A stretch of DNA of 64,000 nt from Chlorobium sp. (GTDB taxonomy: Bacteria > Bacteroidota > Chlorobiia > Chlorobiales > Chlorobiaceae), in NCBI GenBank assembly GCA_028282595.1, contig JANQHQ010000020.1:1-64000 (forward strand). The letters are read 5' to 3'. Below are positions 1 through 9,788 of the stretch, in pieces. The notes below the pieces were generated by a model. The model was not told the DNA's origin. It made no database searches and saw only the letters and a list, made by a program, of their open reading frames with translations. A program made the position numbers and the translations under genes. Positions within the stretch are counted from its first letter, which is position 1. The number at the start of each line of letters is the position of its first letter.

Positions 1-156
1 ATTCCGCGTTTCAATTGCTTCGTTGTCCCGACGAGTCGGGATCAAAATCCTCATCCCGACTCGTCGGGACTCCGGTTTCGAAGTTTATCCCGATTGCTAT
101 CGGGGCTCCGTTCGCCTTGCACTTGAACCGCTCATGACAATACAATAGAGGTGCCC
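1..156. repeat. MITE-like element, copy A (left end cut by the window)
   Basis: The right end reads TAGAGGTGCCC and ends at 156. The interior carries two short palindromes built on CCCGAC/GTCGGG and CCCGAT/ATCGGG, shared with copies near 18.1, 20.9 and 29.3 kb. The following TTAT (157-160) would be the target duplication, and it contains the stop codon of the neighbouring minus-strand gene, so the element sits directly after that stop. The left end lies outside the window. Confidence 0.75.
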
Positions 157-1224
157 TTATGAGGTGGAAATGTCCCGTCCATTCAAAAAAAGCCTGACGT
201 CGTCCATCACGACCCGGACAGCCTTGTCGGGCGCGTACTGCAACAGGCATCCCGCGGCGTTCTTGTGTCCCCCGCCGCCGTACCGTTTCGCTATTTCGTT
301 CACGTAGATATCCCCTCGCGACCTGAAGCTGACTTTCGTCCTTCCGTCCGGCAGTTCGACCATGAGAACGGCGATCCGCACGCTTCCGACACTGAGGAGG
401 TACTTGATGATGAGATCGGTGTCGAACAGCTTGCTGCCGGTGGTTTTCAGCATTTCCTGGGAAATGAACAGCCACGATACCGCGCCGTCCTCCACAAGGC
501 GTATTTCGCTCAACGCCGCGCCGAGCAGCCGCAGGGCTTCGGGCCTCAGCGAGTTGTAGACGCGATCGTAAATCTCGTTGGGATCGGCTCCCTTCTCGAC
601 GAGATCTCCCGCGATGCGATAGACGTAGGGGGTGGTCTTGGGAAACCTGAAGGAACCGGTGTCGGTCATCAGGGCGACATAGAGCCCCTCGGCAACCCCC
701 GGTGTGATCATTTCACGACCGAGGCGCGCGCCGATCGCGGTCACGAGGTCGTAGATCAGCTCGCCGGTCGACGACGCATAGGTCTCGCAGATCATCAGAT
801 CGGCGAAATCCTCCGGATCGAGATGATGATCGATGCAGAGCACTTTCAGACCGCCGAGTTCCCTTGCGAAACCGACGTGGTTCCATATCGCGCCCATCCG
901 CTCCCTGAGATTGGCGTCGAGAAGCACGACGAGATCGGCGAGCGCTATCTCGCCTATCGCCTCTTCGCTCGTGTCGTCAAAAACACCTATGTCGGCTATC
1001 TCTTTGAGAAAGGTGTAGTTCGAAGGGACCTCGGTCGGATTGACAATCGAAACATCCTTGCCGAGAGAGCGCAGCACGGCGGCCAGAGCCACCTCGCTCC
1101 CGAGTCCGTCGCCATCGGAATTCATGTGCGTCGTCAGAACCACATGACGACTCGACAGCAGCATATCTATGCATTGTTCCCATTCCTTTTCACCCAGTTT
1201 CCGTCCATACTCGGTAATGATCAT
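157..1224 (-). CDS. DHH/DHHA1 family phosphoesterase (NrnA/oligoribonuclease-PAP phosphatase type)
   Basis: The 355-aa protein has the DHH-family architecture. An N-terminal HMNSDGDGLGSE motif (about residues 33-44) and a DHH motif (about 132-134) supply metal ligands, and a C-terminal GGGGH motif (about 317-321) marks the DHHA1 substrate domain. NrnA-type members degrade short oligoribonucleotides and dephosphorylate pAp in the cytosol. Length matches that family. It is divergent from secA across a 219-bp gap that should hold both promoters, although I could not fix -35/-10 boxes there. Its TAA stop abuts the end of a MITE-like repeat. Family call is firm; exact substrate is inferred. Confidence 0.9.
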   Translation of the reverse strand: MIITEYGRKLGEKEWEQCIDMLLSSRHVVLTTHMNSDGDGLGSEVALAAVLRSLGKDVSIVNPTEVPSNYTFLKEIADIGVFDDTSEEAIGEIALADLVVLLDANLRERMGAIWNHVGFARELGGLKVLCIDHHLDPEDFADLMICETYASSTGELIYDLVTAIGARLGREMITPGVAEGLYVALMTDTGSFRFPKTTPYVYRIAGDLVEKGADPNEIYDRVYNSLRPEALRLLGAALSEIRLVEDGAVSWLFISQEMLKTTGSKLFDTDLIIKYLLSVGSVRIAVLMVELPDGRTKVSFRSRGDIYVNEIAKRYGGGGHKNAAGCLLQYAPDKAVRVVMDDVRLFLNGRDISTS

Positions 1225-1443
1225 CGGAGCCTCGTTAAATTGTTCAAGTTTTTAATCTACGTTTAAATTATCATGAAGACAAGCGCGGAGAGGACGCGGA
1301 CATTTGCGGTTTTTTTCTCAATGGGTAATTCAATACCTTAGGGAACGTTTCCATTGATGAAAACCTCTACAGGATCACGCCCGCCGGAAACACCCCGGGG
1401 CTCCGGCCCTTACGGCGAACAACCATAGAACAGACTGCACCGG

Positions 1444-4400
1444 ATGCTTAAATTTTTTGAACGGATTTTCGGCTCGAAGCACGACAGGGATATCAAGAAA
1501 CTTTTTCCTCTCGTTGAACATATCAATGAAATCTGCGACGGGCTTTCCGCTCTTTCCGACGACGAGCTCCGCGCGAAAAGCGCTTCACTCAGGGCCGGGG
1601 TAAAGGAGAAGCTTTCGGCTTCGGCCCGGCGCACTCAGGACCTCAGGGATCGCCTCGAAAATCCCGACATACGTTTCGAAGAGATAGAAAACATCAACAG
1701 CGAGCTCGATGAAGCGGAAGCCGCCTTCGAAAAGGAAACGAAAGCTGTTCTCGAGGAGATTCTTCCGGAAACGTTCGCGATCGTCAAGGACACCTGCAGA
1801 CGGCTGAAGGGGCACACCTACGAGGTCATGGGGCATCCCATGACCTGGGACATGGTGCCCTACGACGTCCAGTTGATCGGCGGCATCGTGCTCCACCAGG
1901 GCAAGATCGCCGAAATGGCCACGGGCGAGGGCAAGACGCTCGTCTCGACGCTCCCGACCTTTCTCAACGCGCTTACGGGGCGCGGCGTGCACATCGTCAC
2001 GGTCAACGACTACCTGGCGCAGCGCGACCGCGAATGGATGAATCCGGTTTTCGCGTTCCACGGCCTTTCCACGGGCGTGATCCTGAGCGGCATGCTGCCC
2101 CAGGAGAGGCAGCAGCAGTACGCCTGCGACATCACCTACGGCACCAACAACGAGCTCGGGTTCGACTACCTCCGCGACAACATGGCGGGCGCCACGGAGA
2201 ATCTCGTTCAGCGCGAATTCTACTACGCGATCGTCGACGAGGTCGACAGCGTGCTGATCGACGAGGCGAGGACACCCCTGATCATTTCGGGTCCCGTGCC
2301 GGACTCCGACACCAGCAAGTTCAGCGAGATCAAGCCCTGGATAGAGCGTCTGGTCAAAGCCCAGCAGAACAGCGTGGCCGGCTATCTCACGGAAGCCGAA
2401 AAGACGATCGGAGAGAAAAACGACAGTTTCGACGCCGGCCTGGCCCTTCTGCGGGCGAAACGGGGCCAGCCGAAGAACAACCGCCTCATCAAGCTTCTCT
2501 CCCAGACAGGAATGGCCAAGCTCATGCAGGGCGTCGAAAACGAGTACCTGAAGGACAACGCCCGCAGGATGCACGAAGTCGACGACGAGCTCTACTTCTC
2601 GATAGACGAAAAATCCAACTCGATAGACCTGACCGACAAGGGACGGGAGTTCCTCAGCAAGCTCAGCCAGCAGGACAGCGATCTCTTTCTCGTTCCCGAC
2701 GTGGGCGCCGAAGTAGCGGCCATCGAGGACGACGCATCGTTCGATGCGCGCGAGAAGGTCCGGAAAAAAGACGATGTCTACCGCCTCTTTTCCGAACGCT
2801 CCGAAAGACTCCACAACATCAGCCAGTTGCTCAAGGCATACTCCCTTTTCGAAAAGGACGACGAGTACGTGGTCCAGAACGGGCAGGTCATGATCGTCGA
2901 CGAGTTCACCGGACGCATTCTGCCGGGCAGACGTTACAGCGACGGCCTCCATCAGGCCATCGAGGCGAAGGAAAACGTCAAGATAGAAGGAGAAACGCAG
3001 ACCCTCGCGACCATTACGATCCAGAACTTCTTCCGGCTCTACGGCAAGCTCGCCGGCATGACCGGAACGGCCGAAACCGAATCCTCCGAATTCTTCGAGA
3101 TATACAAGCTCGACGTCGTTGTCATACCGACCAACAGACCCATCGTGCGCGGCGACATGGACGACCTTGTCTACAAGACCCGACGCGAGAAATACGCGGC
3201 GATCATCGGCAGGATCATGGAGCTGCGGGAGCGTAAACAACCCGTGCTTGTCGGCACCGCGAGCGTCGAGGTCTCGGAAACCCTGTCGAGAATGCTGCGC
3301 GCAAAAAAGGTGCAGCACAACGTTCTCAACGCGAAACAGCACGACCGGGAGGCGGAAATCGTCACCGAGGCGGGACGGCAGGGCGCCGTGACAATCGCCA
3401 CCAACATGGCCGGCCGGGGAACCGACATCAAGCTCGGCCCCGGGGTAAGGGAGCTCGGCGGACTGTTCATCCTCGGATCGGAACGGCACGAGTCGCGCCG
3501 GATAGACCGCCAGCTCCGGGGGCGCGCGGGACGGCAGGGCGATCCCGGAGAGACCATATTCTACGTCTCGCTCGAAGACAATCTCATGCGCCTGTTCGGC
3601 TCCGACAGGGTCATCTCGGTCATGGACAAGCTCGGCCATGAGGAGGGAGACGTCATCGAACACTCGATGGTCACGAAATCCATAGAGCGCGCCCAGAAAA
3701 AGGTGGAAGAGCAGAATTTCTCCGTGCGCAAACGGCTGCTCGAGTACGACGATGTGCTCAACCAGCAGCGCGAAGTCATTTACAAACGCCGGCGCAACGC
3801 CCTGACAAAGTCCAGGCTGACGGCCGATATTTTCGACCTTCTGCACGAATATTCGCACCATGTCGTCGAAAGCCATTCACGCAACGAAGATCCGGAAGGG
3901 CTTTCGGAGCAGGTACTCCGGGATATCTCGGTGGAGTTCGGCGTCGATCCCGAAACCTTCGGCAGCAACGAACCCGGCGAGAACGTGGAACACCTCTACC
4001 GGGAAGCCGTCGCGTTCTACAAACGCAAGGAAGAAGCCGTCGGAGAAGAGATCATGCGGCAGATAGAAAAGTACTCGGTCCTGAGCGTCATCGACCAGAA
4101 GTGGCGGGAGCACCTCCGCGAGATAGACACCCTGAAGGAAGGCATCAACCTGAGAGCCTACGGGCAGAAGGACCCGTTGCTCGAATACAAGCAGGAAGCC
4201 TACAAGCTGTTCGTCCAGATGCTGCGTGAGGTCGAGCACGAAACCCTGTCGATGGCCTTCAAGCTCTTCCCGGTCACCGAGGAAGCCCGGCAGCAGATCG
4301 AAGCCGAACGGAAAAAAGCCGCCGTGAAACAGGAACGGCTCGTAGCACGGCACGAAGAGGCCGCGACCGCATACCGGGACGCCAGGCCTCCCGCCGCCTC

Positions 4401-4545
4401 TCCCGGACGCGGCGAGGAGAGAGGCGGGAACAGCGGCGGCGAACAGACGGTCGCGCAGCCCGTACGGGCGGAAAAGACGCCCGGCAGGAACGAGCCCTGC
4501 CCGTGCGGAAGCGGCAAGAAGTATAAAAACTGCTGCGGCAGGTAA
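1444..4545 (+). CDS. secA: Protein translocase ATPase SecA
   Basis: SecA is the ATP-driven motor that pushes preproteins through SecYEG at the inner membrane. The 1033-aa protein shows the Walker A loop GEGKT (residues 161-165), the DEVD box in VDEVDSVLIDEART (about 264-277), the second helicase half with AGRGTDIKLG and QLRGRAGRQGD, and a C-terminal zinc-binding SecB/ribosome-contact tail CXCX8CC (C1019, C1021, C1030, C1031). It is longer than E. coli SecA (901 aa) because of an insertion of about 100 residues in the first half, typical of Bacteroidota/Chlorobiota SecA. purL follows after 35 bp. Confidence 0.98.
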   Translation: MLKFFERIFGSKHDRDIKKLFPLVEHINEICDGLSALSDDELRAKSASLRAGVKEKLSASARRTQDLRDRLENPDIRFEEIENINSELDEAEAAFEKETKAVLEEILPETFAIVKDTCRRLKGHTYEVMGHPMTWDMVPYDVQLIGGIVLHQGKIAEMATGEGKTLVSTLPTFLNALTGRGVHIVTVNDYLAQRDREWMNPVFAFHGLSTGVILSGMLPQERQQQYACDITYGTNNELGFDYLRDNMAGATENLVQREFYYAIVDEVDSVLIDEARTPLIISGPVPDSDTSKFSEIKPWIERLVKAQQNSVAGYLTEAEKTIGEKNDSFDAGLALLRAKRGQPKNNRLIKLLSQTGMAKLMQGVENEYLKDNARRMHEVDDELYFSIDEKSNSIDLTDKGREFLSKLSQQDSDLFLVPDVGAEVAAIEDDASFDAREKVRKKDDVYRLFSERSERLHNISQLLKAYSLFEKDDEYVVQNGQVMIVDEFTGRILPGRRYSDGLHQAIEAKENVKIEGETQTLATITIQNFFRLYGKLAGMTGTAETESSEFFEIYKLDVVVIPTNRPIVRGDMDDLVYKTRREKYAAIIGRIMELRERKQPVLVGTASVEVSETLSRMLRAKKVQHNVLNAKQHDREAEIVTEAGRQGAVTIATNMAGRGTDIKLGPGVRELGGLFILGSERHESRRIDRQLRGRAGRQGDPGETIFYVSLEDNLMRLFGSDRVISVMDKLGHEEGDVIEHSMVTKSIERAQKKVEEQNFSVRKRLLEYDDVLNQQREVIYKRRRNALTKSRLTADIFDLLHEYSHHVVESHSRNEDPEGLSEQVLRDISVEFGVDPETFGSNEPGENVEHLYREAVAFYKRKEEAVGEEIMRQIEKYSVLSVIDQKWREHLREIDTLKEGINLRAYGQKDPLLEYKQEAYKLFVQMLREVEHETLSMAFKLFPVTEEARQQIEAERKKAAVKQERLVARHEEAATAYRDARPPAASPGRGEERGGNSGGEQTVAQPVRAEKTPGRNEPCPCGSGKKYKNCCGR

Positions 4546-4580
4546 GTCACAAACCCGGAACCGATAACGCCCGAAACACC

Positions 4581-6866
4581 ATGACCCGGAACGAACCTCA
4601 GGTAACGATCGACCTTGCCAGGGAACACGGCCTCGGCGAAGAGGAATACAGCTCCATTCTCGAAATCCTTGGACGCACTCCCACCTTCACCGAGCTGGGA
4701 GTTTTCTCGGTCATGTGGTCCGAGCACTGCAGCTACAAGAATTCCATCGCCGTGCTGAAAACCCTCCCCCGCGAAGGCGGCGTGCTTCTGACAAGCGCCG
4801 GCGAGGAGAATGCCGGTCTCGTCGATATCGGCGACAATCTCGCGGTGGCCTTCAAAATAGAGTCCCACAACCACCCCTCGGCGGTCGAACCCTACCAGGG
4901 AGCTGCCACGGGTGTGGGCGGCATACACCGCGACATCTTCACGATGGGCGCCAGGCCGGTCGCCGCCCTCGACTCCCTGCGCTTCGGCTCGCCGTCCGAC
5001 CCCAGGGTGCGATATCTGGTGGACGGTGTGGTCAGGGGAATCGGCGACTACGGCAATTCCTTCGGGGTGCCGACGGTAGGCGGCGAGCTTTATTTCGAAG
5101 ATTGTTATACGGGCAACCCCCTGGTCAACGCCATGTCCGTCGGTCTCGTCGAGCATCATAAAACCGTCAGCGCCACGGCGGAAGGGGAAGGCAATCCCGT
5201 GCTGATCGTCGGTTCGTCGACCGGAAGGGACGGCATTCACGGCGCGACATTCGCATCCGAAGACCTGAGCGAAGCCTCCGAAGACAAGCGGCCGAGCGTA
5301 CAGGTCGGCGACCCGTTCGCCGAAAAGCTTCTCCTCGAAGCGACCCTCGAAGCGATCGAAACCGGGCATGTAGTCGGCCTGCAGGACATGGGAGCCGCGG
5401 GTATAACGAGTTCGACATCGGAAATGAGCGCCCGCGGGATCGAAAAAAACGGCGCCGGAGGCATGGAGATCGACCTCGACCTGGTCCCGATGCGGGAGAA
5501 AGAGATGAGCGCCTACGAGATCATGCTTTCCGAGTCGCAGGAACGGATGCTCGTCGTCGCGGCGAAAGGGCGCGAGCAAGAGATCATCGAGGTTTACCGG
5601 AAGTGGGATGTCAGTGCGGTCGTCATCGGACGGGTAACGGCGGACGGATATCTCCGTGTAAGCCGTCACGGGGAGGTCGTCGCGGAAATTCCGGCCGAAT
5701 CGCTTGTGCTGGGCGGCGGAGCCCCGGTCTACATCCGCGAAGCCGTGGAAAAGAAGCCCGACACTCCGGCCTGCGAACCCTCGCCGGACGGCGCCGTCGA
5801 TCTCCGCTCCGCCTGCCTGAAACTGCTCGCCCGTCCGAACATCGCGAGCAAACGATGGGTTTACCAGCAGTACGACTCCATGGTGCAGACCAATACGGTC
5901 ACGGCCGTCGGAGCGAGCGACGCCGCGGTGATCCGCATCAAGGGCTCCCGGAAAGGCCTGGCCATGAAAACCGACTGCAACGCCCGCTATGTCTACCTCG
6001 ACCCGAAAGTCGGGGGAATGATCGCCGTGGCGGAATGCGCGAGAAACATCGCCTGCTCCGGAGCCAGACCACTTGCCGTAACGAACTGCCTCAACTTCGG
6101 CAATCCCTACAAACCGGAGGTCTACTTCCAGTTCAAATCATCGGTCGAGGGCATGGGCGAGGCCTGCAGGGCCTTCAACACCCCGGTGACCGGCGGCAAC
6201 GTCAGCTTCTATAACGAATCGTCCCTGACCGGAACGGCCGTCTACCCCTCTCCGGTCATCGGCATGATAGGTCTCCTCGACGACATCGACCACCTCACCG
6301 GCTCGACCTTCAGAAAGGCCGGGGACGCCATCCTGCTGCTCGGCGACCCCGAGCTGACCCTCGAGGGATCGGAATACCTCGTCATGCAGTACGGCACGCC
6401 CGGACGGAAAGCCCCGTCGTTCGATCTCGAAAGCGAAAAGCGCCTGCAGGAGCTGCTCGTGGACCTCGCCGCTTCCGGCCTCCTCGGTTCAGCCCACGAT
6501 GTTTCGGACGGAGGACTTTTCGCCGCTCTCGTGGAAAAAGCGGTCATGGACGGTTCGAACGCGTCGGGATTCGCGATCGATCTCGAAACGGACGACAAAA
6601 ACGGCGCGATCGTCCAGCAACTGCTCTTTTCGGAAGCACAGGGACGGGTGCTCCTCAGCCTCGACGCGGAAAACGCGGTGCAGGTCATCGAGAAGGCCGC
6701 CGGGAAAGGTATTGCCGCCCGCGTCATCGGGCAGGTGCGCGAAAGCGGCGCCACGATAGAGGTCAACGGCAACAGGCTGCTCTCGTTCACGACGGAAGAA
6801 CTGGCGCGAACCTACGAGAACGCCCTCGAGGAAGCGCTACATCTCGATGAAATCGAAACGCTCTGA
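4581..6866 (+). CDS. purL: Phosphoribosylformylglycinamidine synthase subunit PurL
   Basis: PurL converts FGAR to FGAM in purine synthesis, using ATP and ammonia from PurQ. The 761-aa protein is the small (multi-subunit) PurL form, so separate PurQ and PurS are expected elsewhere. Visible hallmarks are the N-terminal MWSEHCSYKNS, the active-site ESHNHPS (about residue 94), GAATGVGGI and the AIR-synthase-like halves ending in AHDVSDGGL. nnr starts 6 bp after its stop, implying co-transcription and perhaps translational coupling. No strong Shine-Dalgarno was seen before the ATG. Confidence 0.97.
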   Translation: MTRNEPQVTIDLAREHGLGEEEYSSILEILGRTPTFTELGVFSVMWSEHCSYKNSIAVLKTLPREGGVLLTSAGEENAGLVDIGDNLAVAFKIESHNHPSAVEPYQGAATGVGGIHRDIFTMGARPVAALDSLRFGSPSDPRVRYLVDGVVRGIGDYGNSFGVPTVGGELYFEDCYTGNPLVNAMSVGLVEHHKTVSATAEGEGNPVLIVGSSTGRDGIHGATFASEDLSEASEDKRPSVQVGDPFAEKLLLEATLEAIETGHVVGLQDMGAAGITSSTSEMSARGIEKNGAGGMEIDLDLVPMREKEMSAYEIMLSESQERMLVVAAKGREQEIIEVYRKWDVSAVVIGRVTADGYLRVSRHGEVVAEIPAESLVLGGGAPVYIREAVEKKPDTPACEPSPDGAVDLRSACLKLLARPNIASKRWVYQQYDSMVQTNTVTAVGASDAAVIRIKGSRKGLAMKTDCNARYVYLDPKVGGMIAVAECARNIACSGARPLAVTNCLNFGNPYKPEVYFQFKSSVEGMGEACRAFNTPVTGGNVSFYNESSLTGTAVYPSPVIGMIGLLDDIDHLTGSTFRKAGDAILLLGDPELTLEGSEYLVMQYGTPGRKAPSFDLESEKRLQELLVDLAASGLLGSAHDVSDGGLFAALVEKAVMDGSNASGFAIDLETDDKNGAIVQQLLFSEAQGRVLLSLDAENAVQVIEKAAGKGIAARVIGQVRESGATIEVNGNRLLSFTTEELARTYENALEEALHLDEIETL

Positions 6867-6872
6867 CGCGCC

Positions 6873-8465
6873 ATGCAGCCGATACTGACAGCCGCGGAAA
6901 TGGCCCGCGCGGACCGGGCCGCGATTGACGCCCTCCGCACGTCCGAAACCCGGCTCATGGAGCTCGCGGGACGGGAAACGTCGGTCATTCTCGGGCGTCA
7001 TCTCACCGGATCGGACGAACACAGTCTTGCAGGGTACCGTTTTCTCGTCGTCTGCGGCAAGGGCAATAACGGCGGCGACGGCTTCGTACTCTCCCGGCAC
7101 CTCCTCAACCGCGACGCTGCGGTCGATCTCGTCCTGCTCTACCCTTCCGAGACCCTCAAACCGGTCAACCGGGAAGGTCTCGCCATTCTCGAAGCCTATG
7201 CCGAACGCTCGGAAGCGCTTACCATTCATCGAAGCCACGACGAAGCGCTGCCCTATGTCGCCGAAACCGCGTACGACGCCCTCATTGACGCCGTGCTCGG
7301 CACGGGATTTCGTCTCCGGGAAAGCGGCGCGCCCCTCCCGCACCCTCTGAAAGAGGGAATCGATCTTCTGAACAGCATCCGCGAGCGCTCCGGCGCGGTC
7401 ACAATCGCCGTCGACCTGCCGAGCGGGCTCGACGCGACGGAAGGCTTCGCGGCGTCGCCCTCCGTCAGGGCCGACCTCACGGTCGCCATGGCGTACCCCA
7501 AGACCGGCTTCTTCTTCCACAGCGGGCCGGAACTCTGCGGAGAGGTCGAAACCGCCGAAATCTCCATCCCGCCGTTCCTTGTGGCCGACTGCGCCTGCCA
7601 CCGGATCGATGCCGGGCTCGCCACCGAAACGTTTACCCTGAGGGAACCCTTCAGCGCAAAGCATAAAAACGGCAAGGTGCTCGTCATCGCCGGTTCCTCC
7701 TCACCCGAAGCGTCGATGACCGGCGCCGCGATACTCGCCACCCGCGCAGCGATCGCCTGCGGAGCGGGCTACGTCTGCGCATCTCTCCCGGAGAGAGCGA
7801 TGAACGCGATCCACGCCGCCGCGCCTTCGGCAGTCGTGGTCGGCAGGGAGCTGGAAGCGGTCAGGGAAAAAGTTGCATGGGCGGACGCGGTACTTGTCGG
7901 GTGCGGCATGGGCAGAACGCCCGAAACCGTCGAATGGATCGTCCGGCTGCTCGACGAACCCGGCATGCGGAACAGGAAACTCGTTCTCGACGCCGACGCG
8001 CTCTACGCGATAGCGTCGGCGGGAGTCGACCTCGCCGAAAAAGGCTTTTCCGACGCTGTTCTCACCCCTCACGCGGGAGAGTTCGGCCGTCTCCTCGGCA
8101 CGGACGCGGACGACGTCGCCCGGAACCCTCTGGAAAACGCCCGCGACTTCGCCGCGCGGCAGAACACCAACCTCCTGCTCAAGGGCAGGCCGACCCTCGT
8201 CGCCGACCCGGCCAGAGAAGTCCTCCTCAACGACAGCGGCACCGAAGCGCTCGCCACCGCCGGTTCGGGAGACGTGCTTTCCGGCATGATCGCCGGGCTC
8301 GCGGCGAAAGGCCCATCCATCCGAGACGCAGCGGCCACGGCCGCATGGTTCCACGGACGCGCCGGAGACCTCGCCAGCGAGATTTCAAGCCTCGTCTCAT
8401 CCGAAGATATCCTCGCCGCCATCCCCGAAGCCATCGCCGAAATCTTCTTCGCCGAGGAAGAGTAG
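6873..8465 (+). CDS. nnr: Bifunctional NAD(P)H-hydrate epimerase / ADP-dependent NAD(P)H-hydrate dehydratase
   Basis: This enzyme repairs damaged, hydrated NAD(P)H. The N-terminal YjeF half (about residues 1-215) carries GKGNNGGDGFV (about 62-72), the epimerase signature. The C-terminal ribokinase-like dehydratase half carries LTPHAGEFGRLLG (about 397-409) and GSGDVLSGMIAGL (about 465-477). The 530-aa length is normal for the fused form. Its last 135 nt are repeated with four substitutions at 9790-9924, on the far side of a two-gene insertion, so the present 3' end may have been replaced during that event. The reading frame is intact. Confidence 0.96.
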   Translation: MQPILTAAEMARADRAAIDALRTSETRLMELAGRETSVILGRHLTGSDEHSLAGYRFLVVCGKGNNGGDGFVLSRHLLNRDAAVDLVLLYPSETLKPVNREGLAILEAYAERSEALTIHRSHDEALPYVAETAYDALIDAVLGTGFRLRESGAPLPHPLKEGIDLLNSIRERSGAVTIAVDLPSGLDATEGFAASPSVRADLTVAMAYPKTGFFFHSGPELCGEVETAEISIPPFLVADCACHRIDAGLATETFTLREPFSAKHKNGKVLVIAGSSSPEASMTGAAILATRAAIACGAGYVCASLPERAMNAIHAAAPSAVVVGRELEAVREKVAWADAVLVGCGMGRTPETVEWIVRLLDEPGMRNRKLVLDADALYAIASAGVDLAEKGFSDAVLTPHAGEFGRLLGTDADDVARNPLENARDFAARQNTNLLLKGRPTLVADPAREVLLNDSGTEALATAGSGDVLSGMIAGLAAKGPSIRDAAATAAWFHGRAGDLASEISSLVSSEDILAAIPEAIAEIFFAEEE

Positions 8466-8558
8466 TCCGGGGGATTACCCCCCCCAACGGAAGCATCCGG
8501 AAGGCCTTACCTTCCCCTTCCCTACCCGCACGAAGTCATTACAACGATAGACAAGCAC
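8331..8558 (+). repeat. Direct repeat of nnr 3' end plus trailer, copy 1
   Basis: This 228-bp stretch covers the final 135 nt of nnr and about 93 nt beyond the stop. It is matched by 9790-10007 (218 bp). The coding parts differ at 4 of 135 positions, three of them synonymous; the trailer differs by small indels and substitutions. Between the copies lie a VOC gene, a small membrane protein and two attC-like hairpins. Confidence 0.9.
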
Positions 8559-8735
8559 GAGCGGCGCAAACAGAAGCGCAGATGCCACGTGATCGCGGAG
8601 GACAAACCTGCGTTATTCAACCTAATAAACGACGTCCCCTATTTGGAAATGCTTGCTATTATCGACAGAAGTGACGAAATTGTGCGGAGATGTGGAGGAA
8701 AAACAATTTGCGAAAAACTTATGCGGTTGCCGCAC

Positions 8736-9164
8736 ATGAAACCTCTTATCGATCACATTCAAATCACGGTTAAAGACTTTGCGAAAGCGGTTGCGTTTTA
8801 CGATCAGCTCATGCCCATTCTGGGGTTCGACCTCAGCAAAAAAGTCGGTGGTCGCGTCGATGCACATGACTTCGATGCAGTTGAGTACATCCACGAGAAC
8901 GTCATACTGGGTATCAATTCACCCCGCACGGCATTCAAAGATGAAGATGTGCACCGCCGGAAACCAGGCAGCCTTCACCACCTCGCATTTCGAGCCGCAT
9001 CTAACCAGGAAGTTGACGAAGTTTACCCTTTGATCGCAGCTATTCCAGAGGTTCAAATTGTCGACCCTCCTCAATTCTACCCCCAGCACGGCGAAGCGTA
9101 CTATGCTTTATTCTTCAAGGATCCCGATGGCATTAAGCTGGAGGTAATGTTTGAGAAGCGCTGA
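8736..9164 (+). CDS. VOC superfamily (glyoxalase/bleomycin-resistance-like) protein
   Basis: The 142-aa product begins MKPLIDHIQITVKDFAKAV and ends in DPDGIKLEVMFEK, the usual first-strand and last-strand patterns of a single VOC module. The metal ligand candidates are the His in DHIQI and the Glu in LEVMFE. VOC proteins include glyoxalases, dioxygenases and antibiotic-binding proteins, so the substrate cannot be named. The frame is open upstream to 8589, and 8721 is another in-frame ATG; 8736 was chosen because the fold starts there. Codon use is less GC-biased than nnr, and an attC-like hairpin follows, suggesting a mobile gene cassette. Confidence 0.8.
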   Translation: MKPLIDHIQITVKDFAKAVAFYDQLMPILGFDLSKKVGGRVDAHDFDAVEYIHENVILGINSPRTAFKDEDVHRRKPGSLHHLAFRAASNQEVDEVYPLIAAIPEVQIVDPPQFYPQHGEAYYALFFKDPDGIKLEVMFEKR

Positions 9165-9172
9165 GAACACAA

Positions 9173-9273
9173 ACCCGCCTAACAAACGGGTGCCGGGTGC
9201 CGGCTGACGCCATACCCCGCCGCGCCCATCGGTTATTCTGGAGCATGGCGCAACAGACCCGCGCGTCAGCCGG
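9173..9273 (+). other. attC-like palindromic site after the VOC gene
   Basis: It starts 9 bp after the VOC stop. ACCCG-cctaacaaa-CGGGT (9173-9191) contains CCTAAC, close to the R'' core RYYYAAC of integron attC sites. A perfect 11-bp inverted repeat follows: CCGGCTGACGC (9200-9210) and GCGTCAGCCGG (9263-9273), with further inner pairing CGCCAT/ATGGCG. The terminal GTTRRRY (R') core is not present, so it is attC-like rather than proven attC. Confidence 0.5.
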
Positions 9274-9308
9274 ATAAAAGGTAAAAACAACAACCAAAAA
9301 GAGTAGTA

Positions 9309-9743
9309 ATGTCAATTACAACACTGTTTAGGTCGATACTTGCAGCCAGTTTGATTTTTAGTGTGTTTAGCTTCCTGGCAAGCATAAGTCTGGCTGAAAC
9401 GCTTCCAACGGCATTACAGGACTATTTGACAGAAGTAGAAAACGAGGACATTTCGGTCAGCAGAGCATTATTCTACCTGGCGGCTATGCTGGCATTGCTA
9501 ATACTGCTTCCAGTTTCAATAATTGGGTTATGGAAGTTTAAATCATGGGCGAGAACATTATATGTTGTTATAACGATAGCTTTTATACCTTTTTATCCTG
9601 CCATAGGCCCTGTGGTAATGAATGGGTGGGAGGCTATGTTCTATGATATTGCAATTCTGTTTGATGGTGTTTTACTAGCAATGATGTTTACTGGTGAAAT
9701 AAGTCAGAAGTTCAGTCCATCAAGTAGCATCGCGAACTGCTAA
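9309..9743 (+). CDS. Small polytopic membrane protein, function unknown
   Basis: I do not recognise a family. The 144-aa product has a hydrophobic N-terminal segment (about 8-28), then three more hydrophobic stretches near 52-75, 80-100 and 108-128, so about four membrane segments or a signal peptide plus three. The gene is clearly AT-richer than its surroundings, which suggests transfer. A weak GAG Shine-Dalgarno precedes the ATG. It is flanked on both sides by attC-like hairpins and ends with TAA inside the second one. Small unknown membrane proteins are common integron-cassette cargo, but no function should be assumed. Confidence 0.7.
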   Translation: MSITTLFRSILAASLIFSVFSFLASISLAETLPTALQDYLTEVENEDISVSRALFYLAAMLALLILLPVSIIGLWKFKSWARTLYVVITIAFIPFYPAIGPVVMNGWEAMFYDIAILFDGVLLAMMFTGEISQKFSPSSSIANC

Positions 9744-9747
9744 CAAA

Positions 9748-9788
9748 GCAAATTCAGCCGATGCGCCAAAGGCGTACGACTGATTTGC
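9748..9788 (+). other. attC-like hairpin ending at the nnr repeat junction
   Basis: The arms GCAAATTCAG and CTGATTTGC pair with one bulged T, the inner arms TGCGCC/GGCGTA close on an AAA loop, and GCTAAC precedes the stem. Bulged bases on one side are characteristic of folded attC sites. The sequence runs TTTGCG and then straight into the nnr repeat at 9790. That is what a cassette joined at the attC G|TTRRRY cut point to a non-attI target would look like. Confidence 0.5.

Noticed and set aside
1585..3876. Long open frame on the minus strand inside secA (763 codons)
   Set aside because: It lies wholly antisense to secA, has no ribosome site, and its translation is a codon-bias shadow with no recognisable domain.
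8589..9164. Longer VOC protein starting at 8589
   Set aside because: The extra 49 residues precede the first VOC strand and show no family match; 8736 starts the fold.
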